The notes below the pieces were generated by a model, which saw only the letters and a list, made by a program, of their open reading frames with translations, was not told the DNA's origin and searched no databases. Shown piece after piece: positions 12,820 through 24,800 of a stretch of 64,000 bases of DNA. Source of the stretch: Manduca sexta (Eukaryota; Arthropoda; Insecta; Lepidoptera; Sphingidae); contig NC_051116.1 in NCBI RefSeq assembly GCF_014839805.1, positions 124,001-188,000 on the forward strand. The letters are read 5' to 3'. A program made the position numbers and the translations under genes. The stretch's first letter is position 1; the number at the start of each line of letters is the position of its first letter.

Positions 12820-15800
12820 CTACACAAGAAGCTTGGGACATTAATGATTCTACAAAAAGCCTATTAAAGCAATGATCAATTTTATTATCCCCATTGTATT
12901 TTTTATTTCTCTAATAACAATAAAAATAATAATAACAATGTAAAAAACATATTTGTGATAAAAAAAACGTTAAATCAGCGCGACAAAATAATTTAAAATT
13001 AGAATTCAAAAAAACAAATCAACGAATTCTTTTTTCAAATAAATGATAACTTCAAAATAAAAATAAAAAACAAAAATACCTTTCAACCTTCTCGAACGCC
13101 TTTTCAATATGAAACAAGCGATCAAGGCGGCGTTAATGAAAACCAACACAACCCCAGTGATGGACACGTAAATGACGACTGATTTTGACACATCAGCCTG
13201 ATCCACATACTCCGTGGAGATTACGTTCAGCTCGCCTACTTCTGATGAAGCTGGGTGCAAAATAAAACAGAATTAGCAAAAGAAAAAAAAATGGCGTCTT
13301 AGTTGAGTAACTTTGAGTTGAATGTTTTAGTTGAAAAGAAAATTTTGTGACAGGTTTAATAAATTAAAATTGAGTTATCATAATGCTATCCGAAAGTGCG
13401 TCAATTAAAGTTATTATTTTCCATAGACTGGTAAAACCCTTTAGTCAAATTACTTTTAATATAAACAAACTATCAATAAAGTGAAATTTTAATAAATATT
13501 GTAGTTATTAATATTTTAAAATTTATTTTTAGAATACCAGCTACGATTGCAACAATACAATTGCGTAGCTTCTAATTCCATAATCCAATATTACTTATCT
13601 TAAATCATCTATGAGATAGAATAAGGTCATGTTGCAACTTATTTAATAAATATATCAACAATTCTAAGAAATTCACATCGCACAAATATGATCGAGCAAT
13701 TTTATGCGCATACTTTTTCACATGGAGTAAAATCGGATTATTCGCAAACCAATGAATCGGCAGATTTAGATAGTAATGCCAACCCGCGTTTCGGATATTG
13801 TCCGTTCATGTATTTATGTTCTAGTTTACTTGAATATGAAATACATCCAGCTGTTGTATCGAATTCATAATATCTATCTGTTCCTTGTGTATATTTATGC
13901 GTTCAATTTTGTATTTTGTAGCACAAATCAATATGATTTGAAGCGATAGGTTAGGTTATGTTTTTTAAATTGTACTTTTGCAATTTTTAATAAAAAACAA
14001 TATCATAGTGAAAATTAAAATGATACTTTCAACTTTTAAACATTCAGTGAAAGGAACTCAAACCATACAGCCTTGAATTTTAAATCTATCCACTCCAAAC
14101 CTCTGATCCTCTTGTTAGTCCTTCGATGCAGACAGAATCCGATCAGCAGTACATTTAGGAGTATCAAAGCTGTTCCCACTATGGTCCCGGTGATGATAAA
14201 AACTCCAGGGACGTTATAGGAACTATATTCTTCGGAACTAGATTGTACTGATGATGGGATCATGTCTAGGAAGCGTGGAAATAAGGATAAAGATTATTTT
14301 TTATCCAGGCTTAGCCACTATAATCCAGTTTTTAATTCGATGGAATGAATTTACGGGCGAATTTGATTATACATAGATAAAAATAGTCCACCACGCTGGC
14401 GTAGTGCGGATTGGTAGACTTCACACACCTTCGAAATTCCTATAGAGAACTTCTCAGATGTGCAGATTTCCTCACGATGTTTTCCTTCACCGTTAAAGCG
14501 AGCGATAATTCACAAAGAATACCCAAATATTTTTTTAGAAAAATCAGAGGTGTGTGCCCTTGGGATTTGAACCTGCGGACATTCGTCTCGGCAGTCCGTT
14601 CCATAACCAACTAGGCTAACCACTAACACTAGTCTACCAATCCGCACTAGGCCAGCGTGGTGGACTAAGGCCTAATCCCTCTCAGTAGTAGAGGAGGCCC
14701 GTGCTCAGCAGTGGGCAAGTATATAATACAGGGCTGATATTATTATATTATAATGTAGTTTTATACGGGCCCTTTTCAATAATAAAATATTATAGAATCC
14801 AAACAAAATATTTTAAAAATGTTCCGTTGTATTTTTTTTTAACTTAAACGGCAAAGTGACCTTCTGCACCTGATGGTAAGTGGACTGGGCTCTAATAGAA
14901 TGTTGACTGACGAGAGATAACTCCTCAGCAGTCGACAATATTGTTTTTGGAACTGGTATTGAATCTATAATAATATCAGCCCTGTATTATATACTTGCCC
15001 ACTGCTGAGCACGGGCCTCCTCTACTACTGAGAGGGATTAGGCCTTAGTCCACCACGCTGGCCTAGTGCGGATTGGTAGACTTCACACACCTTCGAAATT
15101 CCTATAGAGAACTTCTCAGATGTGCAGGTTTCCTCACGATGTTTTCCTTCACCGTTAAAGCGAACGATAAATTCACAAAGAATGCACACATGATTTTTTT
15201 AAAAAAGTCAGAGGTGTGTGCCCTTTGGGATTTGAACCTGCGGACATTCGTCTCGGCAGTCCGTTCCACACCCAACTAGGCTATCGCTGCTCTTAATTGA
15301 ATCTATAGAATCTGATTTTTATTGATACGATCCACTAAGGATTAACTGGGATCATTTTTGGATTTACAGTTGCCACTTTTGTCTAATCCATCTTATTAAA
15401 AACTCGAGTGTATCCTGGATTTAATAGTAAGCGCAGTGTAGTTAAAAAATAATGATCGCCAAAATTATGGCGGACAATTTACGATTTTGCAAACTTTATT
15501 TTATTGTCGTCAATTTAGAAAGTTCAACTAAACTTTATTGTCTCAAGAAAACTTCTTAAACTATTGATTCTTCGTTAATATCTTTCAGTTATGTTCTAGA
15601 AGTCAGATTTTCGCAAAATATTAGTAATAAGACTGAGGTGTATTTCACGAAGTATGATGATGGAGCAGTTAGATGTTATCTGATATCAAAGTATGTTTAA
15701 AAGACCTTAAGCTTGTGTACATTTTTAAGATTTGTTGCACAAAATTTTGATGATTATTTGGTACTTTGAAATCGTCTGGAACAATACAATTGCTATACTT

Positions 15801-18800
15801 TGAATTTAAATAATGATACTGAAATTAAACACCAAATTCCTAAGTAATAAGATACAAAATTAACGAAGCCTTCTCTCCATCATTAATTTCATCGAAATAT
15901 AAATCTAGATCAAGCCTTGAACACTTACTTAGTGTAGTAATCTTCGTATCGTCCGGTCTATATTTGCTTTGTCCAATTTTGTTTAGCGCCATTATGGAGA
16001 ATACATAGTCTGTACTCTTCTCTAATCCACCGATGGTGAAGGTTGTAGCGTTTTTGGGCATCACGTCTTCATATTTATATGCGTCGTCGTAAATTTTTCT
16101 GGAATTTGGATTTTCGTTTACTAGATTGTCACTTGAAAGGGTTTTGATAGATATTTTAAATAAAGAAAACTATCAAAACTGTAGGAGTTAAATTGATTAG
16201 CATTTTAGATATATCAACTTATAAAACATTCATATTATTATTAAAAAAAAATATTCAGACTCAAATAACGTTTAAAAAGATAGTTCTAACATTCTTTGTA
16301 ATTATCATCATCATTTCAGCCGGGAATCGTCCACTGCTGGACATAGGCCTCTCCCATTGAGCGCCACAGGGACCGGTTCTGGGCCGCCCTCATCCATCGG
16401 ACTCCGGCGACCCTCACCAGATCGTCGGTCCATCTCGAGGGGGGTCTGCCTACGCTGCGTCTCCCGGTTCGTGGTTGCCACTCCAGAACTTTTACAACTT
16501 TGTAATTATACTCAAAGGGAAAAGACTTTTAAAATATTTACTTAACATCTCATGTCTCAGGATGGCGAGCGTAGTGGAATACCATACAATACTTCGTAAT
16601 TTAAGGTATTGGATGGTGTTTCTACTGTTTATGGTCGTATCGCTTACTATCAGGTGAACAGCAAGCTCGTCTCGTCATTAAAAGCAGTAAAAAGTATCTA
16701 AAATATAATTTAAATACCGACTTACCTGTATCGTATTCTGTACCATGAAGTGAGACCTCCGTCGAACCCTGGCACCCACTCTAAAGTGACCGTGCTGTGG
16801 GTAACGTTCGACACCGTCAGCGATATCACTTGATCTGGAAAGGAAACTGTTGTTAGACTACGTTCTTCAGCACTATTATATAGGATCTAATAGCTAGTGG
16901 AATGTGATATCTGCCTACCTCTGCTAAATAAAAGACGTAATGTATGTAATATACTCTTTTATCTAAATTTGTTTTTCATACGGACACCGCAGAGTGACTC
17001 CACTGTACCTGATGGTTAGTAGAGTGAGGTCAGTAGAATGGCGACTGACGAGAGATGATTGTCTATTACAAAAACCAGTGATCAATTGAGTCGAAATTAT
17101 TAACTGAGCTGTAGATATTTCCTTAGTGATGGAAGGGTCTGTTAGGTGCCACTGTAATGTATTTAAAATAAACCAAGCAACAGTGTGATAATTTGAAAGG
17201 TATAATATGAAACTGCTATTGGCAAGCATGTATTTTTTTATGTTAGTGGTAGGATCAATTTTATACACGTCCTGAGAGCGACCACCTATTCTAAAAAAGG
17301 TTTATTTCAATAAATACACAATAGAGATATGCTATTTAAATAATTATATTCTTCATGGCCATGATGCTATTGCTGGTGGTAGGATATATTTTGTATTCGC
17401 CCCGAGAGCGACCACTGTACATAAGGTTTTAAAATCCGCCATAGCGTCCCACATAAGTATGTCGCATTCCGGGATCAGCCTGTGTATATCTGGCTCCAAC
17501 AGGCCGGTGTAATTGTGTCGACTGGCAATCGTAATTATCTCTCGTCAGTAGACATTCTATCTTCATTCCACTCCGCTTACCACCACGTGCAGTTGAGGCT
17601 CTTGGCCTTTCCTGTATAAACTAGTTGTCAAATTACTAATGCAACTATCACTTTTAAAGTTTTTCTCAGCATTCATCGTGTGCGCGCCGCTTAACTATTG
17701 TAACGCCTGAACCAAACATCAGGTGGCTTTTCAATATTCAATAAGGCCAGCCCAAAACGCGGTATTGAGCCGAAATTAGACCGGACGCTTATTAGCATCT
17801 GTTTTGCATTTGATATAAATAGATGAATGGAGGTTGGTTTTAGTTGGCTTTGATATTTGTTCAGGCATGGCTCCAAGTAATCAACTCTTTATATATTAAT
17901 GGAAATATGGGCTTAATGAATCTCGCCTTTTGGTTCCATCTGTTTGCGTTATATGCAAGTTTTGATTGCAGTTAGTGAAGTTTGTGATGACGTTAACATG
18001 TTATTTGTAAAGTTGAGCGGTGCCATACAAGGCTTTATTGATATTATATTAATATTTTATTAATATGTATTTGTTATATATATAGATGCATCCGATAAAG
18101 TCTTTACATTTTACAACGACTTTTATGGGTTCAAATCGTGCTTGCAAAACACACAACATTTAACAAAAATTCACAACCCTCGTCTCGGTAGTCCGTTCTA
18201 CTCACACCTATCCTTCTTCTTTTATTGTTATGAACAAAATTCTCTTGGATCCTTAGATTGGAAGGTAGACAGGATATGTCGGATTTTTATTGATTAAGAA
18301 TCCCACGTCGGCCTCCATAAGTACTTTAGGATTACGAGTCCTCGAGTTTAATACGTTGAAACTAGCCTGTCTTATCTTTATGAGGTAAAGGGATACGGAT
18401 TTATTTATTTACTAGCTTTTGCTAGCAGCTCTGGCCGCTTGAAAAGATTTCCGGGATAAAATGCAGACTTCATTTTAAGTGAGACGTCTACCCATACATC
18501 GTTGAAAAGGGTATTGAATAATTTTGCTTGATTCGTGTACAAACATACATACAGACAGAAAAACATTCTGAAAACTGTATTTTTGACTTTTGTGGCTCTA
18601 ACAGTCCGGGTAGTCTTGTTAGTTAATAGTTTTTATTATTATAATAGCTTTTGCTCGCGACTTCGCACACGTGAATAAATTTTCCCGGGATATAAAGTAG
18701 CCTAAAACCTTTCCAGGGTCTTAACTTATCTCCACATTCAAGTCCATAAAAATCTGTTCACTAGCTTTTGAGAAAATCGATAACATACAGACAGAAAAGG

Positions 18801-21800
18801 GAACTTTGTTTTATAATATGTATATTACTAACCTGGTGCACTTGTGATATCCAACTTAACAGTGGCGGAACTGAAGCCCAAGTCGTTTCTGGCGCCGCAT
18901 TCGTACGAGCCGTAGTCGGAGGACGTGACGTCATTGATGAGGAGCACCGAGGAGTAAGTGATGGGGTCTATCTTGTGGTACTCGGCGAAGTACTTGGTGG
19001 AAGTGTTTACTGGTAACGTGCTGCCGGTTTTGGACCACGTGAAGTTTGGCGCTGGTGCGGATTTGCATCTGGAAATAAAGAGGTTTGTAGAACTTGGATA
19101 GAAGGGCGAAGTTTTAGGAATATTTAAGATAACATTGGGAGTTGTTTTTCTTTTATAATTAACAATGTAAAAATGCGAGTAAAATAGTAACTTATATTTA
19201 AGTGAACTTTTTGGTTTTCGCTAGATTTCCTGTTGACAAGCAAGTGTTTTTTCGATTTTACGATCACGTTACTGAACATTAATGAGTACTCAATTATTTC
19301 CTAGCCAATCCCAAGTCAATATAAGGCTGTTCTTGACCCATACTCCATATCTCATTAAAAAAATATACTTACTTGCAAGTCAACCTTCCAACTTGACCGA
19401 CATTGGACGCAGATTTAGCCAAATTCGGTGCACTGTCCATCTCTGGTTTAAACTTGACAATGAGCATAACGTTTTCCTTTGACTCTCCTCCTATTCCATT
19501 GTCTACCACGCATTTGAAGTTCCCTACATCCTCTCTCGTTGGCTGGTTTATGTGGAGATAGCTGGTCGAGTTCCTAGGTTCAAAGGTCACAGATTTGGGA
19601 TCGATTTTGTATCCTTTCCTTTCCCATCGTATATGATCTGAGGTTAATGGGTTTCCTGCAAGAAATATGTTGTAAGAAATTGTGCGTAGTTTTGTAAAAT
19701 GGAAAAATAATTGACTTTAAAAATATTACACCTAGTAAATTCAATACTAAGAGTCTGTTTCTTCGAGACAATCCATGATAGATGGATTCTTCTACTATTA
19801 AACTTTATTAAAATGTTATACTAACGCTTTCTAGTTTATTTATTTACATTAAACAACAGAAAATGAACACTGTATTAATATTCCTGGAAATGTTTCTACA
19901 AAACATTTCGACGTATTTGCCTTACCTGTAGCCGTGCAAGATAAAATGGCGTCTTCGTTGGGATTTGTAATTCCATTTTGCGATGCTGATACGATGCTCG
20001 CCGGATCTGGGAAAAATATGTATGTACTCGCAGGCAATTTAGGAATAGATATCTATACAAATACTTCCAAGTAATGGGACTTTTGGTTAGTACTGAAGTT
20101 ATAGTTAATTCAAATAGACATTCAAACCAAGTTAAGTTTACCAGACACTTTTGTACTCTCAAATAATAAAGAAAGAAAGAACCAACGCTGTGTTATAATT
20201 GTCCCAATGCTGGGTACATACCTTCTACTACTGTGAGGGTAAATCCTCTCAGAAACTAGCCCTAAACGCCTTGTTATACTTCTATAATTAAAACCTTTTT
20301 GTATAATTTCAGTGACAAAAACAATATTCTCCAAAAGTATAACATTGGCGATTCAAAGTTTATGACTTCTTCAACTGGGCGTTTTTTTCGTCAATTTCTA
20401 TAATAAGTAGCCTTTGTTTAAAAAAACTACAATAACTACGATACGATACTACTGGTCTACTGCAATACGAGCCTGGAGCCTAGTACAGTAACCACCGTGA
20501 ACTGATGTAATAATATTTTTTTGTATCTTTGAATAAATAAATTAAAAAAAATTAGGTAAGCTAGTTACTTACAGTGAACATTTATGCTGATGTTGGCAGT
20601 GGCGGCTCCCTGGGAGTTGACAGCCTCGCACGTGTACACACCGGCGTCGTGGCGAGACAGTCGGGTCAAGTTCAGCATACTTCCTTCCGAAAGTATTCTG
20701 TCATCTACGAAGAAATAATAAAAAGTCAACAGAGATCGAAGACTTGTAATTTTAGTATATATAATAAGATTAATTAATATACTCTACATTTTCCTTTCCA
20801 ATAAACAATGATTAATAGTAAATAAACCCCCTTAGTAAAATGTAAAAGTAAATAGTTATAGAAGTAATGATTATCATTTTAATGATGATACAACACCATA
20901 ATGTAATTTAACTGACTCGATATAATATAACAGTTTACTTCAAGCTGATGATTACGGTAATGACATTGACGATAGTACTCACTCTGACGTTAAAATTGAA
21001 AGCAATAATAATGAAAATGATATAAAACAACTTACTCTTCCTGCTACAACAGTTTAAAATATATCAGTTATTATATACTATATTGGTACTAACATTGATG
21101 TTAAACTTAAAGATTATGAAAATGATGCAAATCAACAACTTACTACCGCTGCTATAAGAAGACTGTGTGATGGGGAGTCCGTCCTTGGTCCAAGTGTAAG
21201 TGATGCTTCCAGGGTTGCCATCAGCTCGTAATACTACGATTAGCGGTTCGTTTTCTACTCCAACTGTTGTGTAGGGCGTTGCTTCGTCGAATATTGGCGC
21301 GTCTGAAATGAATAGTTTGGTTAAAATATGGTTTAAATTACGTTAAACCTTTAAAAAAAGAGAAGAAAAAAAATTATGTTACCAAAAGAATTTTGTTTGA
21401 TGTTTAAAACTGGTTGTTCAGCTTACTTCAACTCTCTTTACAGGATTCAATTCGTGTTAGAAAAACCTAAACTGTGTTTCAGGCCTGGGATTATAACCCA
21501 GGGTTTCCTAGTCAGAAGTTGTTAGAAGAGTATATTTATAGTCTGAGGAGGCAATAACTTAATGAACTAGAAGATAGAGAGATATTTAAAAATAATAAGG
21601 CTATTCATAAACATTTACTAGGTTTGCACCAAAAAAAAACACTACAGCTTTCACCATTAATAATATTACTATTACTCACAAAGAACTTTCAACGCCATAG
21701 CATCGTGGACGCTTCTCTGTAGCGCTTCGTTCGTGGCTTGGCAGGTGTAGATCGCACCGTTCATGTCTTTGGTGATCTTCAGCTTGAGTTCTATTGTTGA

Positions 21801-24800
21801 CACTGTTCCTCCGTGAAGACCTTTCTTGAGCTGCATTGGTAGACCTGTTAGAGGATATGAGCTTTATTTAAGGAAGGTTGTGGCAGTTAGTAGAAAATAC
21901 GTTATAGTTTGCAGGAAATATAAAAGGTTGATTTTATCTAGTGTTGCAATTGCATTTATTAGTATGCAAGTAGGGACTTTATTAAGAAAAATATGCGCAC
22001 TCAGGGTGTGATTCCTGATATTGATTTTATTGCCAGTTCATTTAAGTATTCATTTATTGTGCCATGTAAGCTTACAGATCATTAACTATGAAATAAAGGG
22101 TTAATTTTATTATCTACTAAAGAATTAAAACTATTTTTCACCACTTCAGCACACGAGTGTCAAAGAATACGTTTTCTGTTAACCAGTTTCATTATCAAAA
22201 TTTTGGATATCGTTGAGAATTTTATAAAGTTATGTTAATCAAAAATAAAGCTTTCTATTGATGGAGATAAAGCTTTATTTACGATAGAATACTTACCTTG
22301 CACAGGTATACCATCCCGCCACCAGGATAAGGCGGCTGGTGGGTTACTAGAGGCTGCATCGCAGTACAGTGTGGCTTCGATTCCCGGTTTCAACCTCTTC
22401 AGGTTCTGCTCTCACTTTCACTGCTTCTGGGGCGACTATTGGGAAATTAAAGTTATTTTTAGATTTTTTTATTAGAGACCTTATTGTTTTTAGATCTAGG
22501 TTTATTGCGCCAAAAGAGGTTTGATCATACTTGTTTTAAAAAATAATTAGGCTAAAGACATTGGAAACCAGTTTCAAAGAAAGACTACGCCGAAACGGAC
22601 TGTTGCTAATATCGCTGAAGCAGTTTCATAGTACTAATGTATGACAACTGGTTAGCCTCTGTGGGATTACTTCGGCAATCAACTCTCTTTGAATTTTAGA
22701 ATTTGAACCACAAAAGCCAGTTTTAAAATAATCTTTTTGTACAGTATAATTTTACATTAACTACTAGCGGAATGTAGACCCGTAAAATATTTAACTAACC
22801 CCAAAACTGTGCAAATTAGTGAGGATTAAAACTGCAATTTCTTTACGTCATATTTTATTTTAAGACCTTTTTCAGGGCTTAACGTAAAGTGGAATATTAT
22901 GGTTGCTCAAAGTGAAATTCGCCATTCTATCTAGTCAGACCTTCCTGCTTTTTGGTTATTAAATCCGAATCGTTTACCGATGTGCAGAAAAAGAAAGATC
23001 GAAACATAACTTGGTGACCGAAGCATTTTTAGTTCAAGTAAGTAAGATTTTGCTGTGATCGCTCTAAAGTGAATGTGATGATTAATAAAAAGTACAAACA
23101 GATGTTAACGTCGTATTGGAATACTGTGTGCTCTGGCATGTAGTGTTTGATAGTACATTACGCGACGCTATGACGCATTGACGCGCAGTGAAACGCTTTC
23201 GACCAAGTCCTCAAATTACTTAACACAATATTTAATTCATATTCCTAAAGCTATAATATGACTTAATAATTTACTTAAAGACATTCAACTGACTTTTTTG
23301 ATAATTCCCAGATAAGTGAAGTTTTCTTAACTACTGATAAACTTTTGATCTTCATTAAATCGTTTGAATTAAAGTATAATCCTTAATCCCAGTAAATACA
23401 GTTAAAAACTTACAATGAACGTTCAAAGTGACTTTTTCGAAGAGTGGGATCTCAGTGGCGCTGTTGGTGGCTTCGCATCTGTACTGCGCCTGGTTGTCGG
23501 TCACGTTCGTCAGGATAGAGATCTCTGCAGACACTGACTTCTCCGTAGTCTTCGTTACTGAATGTATCTGGTGAAAAAGAAAGAGTTTAGAAGCGCGGAG
23601 CTTACATAGGATATGAGGGCTCAGGAGTGTGAGTACGTACAGGGAGCGTGGTGTGACACGCGGGCGGTGGAGCGACGAGCTGATGGGAGTGTATGAGAGC
23701 TCAGGAGCGAGTGTGAGGTTGAACCTTCGTACGGGACGTGAAGAACTGAATTCTGGTAGCAGAGCTGGTAGAATATGTTGGTGGCGTAATACTGGAATAG
23801 CCCTCGTGTGTCGCGTTCCTTAATCACCCTGTGTCCAGTTTTTAACAGACCGGCATTGTGTCGACGGGCGAAGGACTATTATTCCGTGATATTTCTTGGT
23901 AATGTACCTGGCCCCTTCAGTTCGCGTATAGAGTGACTTCCACGTGCTCGTATAAAAAGGGAATAGCTTACCTTCTTATCATTCTTGAACCACGTGAGAG
24001 TGGCCAGGGGTTTCCTCCGGTGGAGATGCAGGACAGCTTCTGCACCGTGCCAGCTGATAGAGTCGTTCCTGGTATGTACCCGGTGATCATCGGAGCATCG
24101 GGGGGATCTGGGGGTAAACAGAGGTTTATATTGTTTTTGTGTCAAAATAAACCGTCATCCAGTAATTAGGTACAGACAGCTGCCTGAATGTCATTTCTCC
24201 TCTAGAGAATCCAGTCTAGGGGAAAATATGCTAGAAAAATTATACAAAGTATTTTAAATCCATCACAGGCAAAATCGGTTTCATTTGTAATTAAGATAAT
24301 TTTTAAAGTTATTGTTTCGCAGCATCACTTAAGTTGAAGACCTATCCAGGGTTTTATACATGGTTCACTTTTGTGGGTTAAAAATTTGGTTATTCAGGAC
24401 ATAGTCTATTTGTTTACCAAAGTTCATCCAAATACGTTCAGCGATTAATGCGTTTCGCTTAAGAAAACATACGACAAATTAAAATCAAAAATCTTTACGC
24501 CCTTCGAAGTATTTTAAAATAAAAATATTTGAACACCACTCCACAGTTTTTCTAGTCTAAAAAAAGCAGCGAAGCGCAGACACCCCTCGTTTGAGGTTAA
24601 GCATCCCGCTATCTACTTTATGGCCGCCATTTTACTTTTGTTTAATTTTTTTTTCGGCAAAATCGGCGGAGTAATTTCGACTGCGTTTAACTTTGGTGTG
24701 AATAATGGTTTTGTTATTATATTTTATATTTCTTTTGTTTTACTTCTTTTTGTTTTTTTTTTTTATTCGGGTCAAATTAGGAACACAGTGTATGATTTGT

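Noticed and set aside
12233..12844. Long frames across N runs
   Set aside because: They exist only because N was translated as X; the same holds at 28089-28786 and 48293-48871.
14411..15279. Two similar ~67-residue frames (starting VDFTHLRNSYRELLRCA)
   Set aside because: They are the same frame read through two S1 SINE copies, not a gene family.
16357..16545. 62-codon plus-strand frame rich in Ser, Arg and Gly
   Set aside because: It is antisense to the RTE C-terminus, which reads properly on the minus strand.
23629..23823. 64-codon frame opposite the E1-E2 intron, present in all copies
   Set aside because: It is the antisense shadow of the open intronic stretch; conservation follows from allelism.
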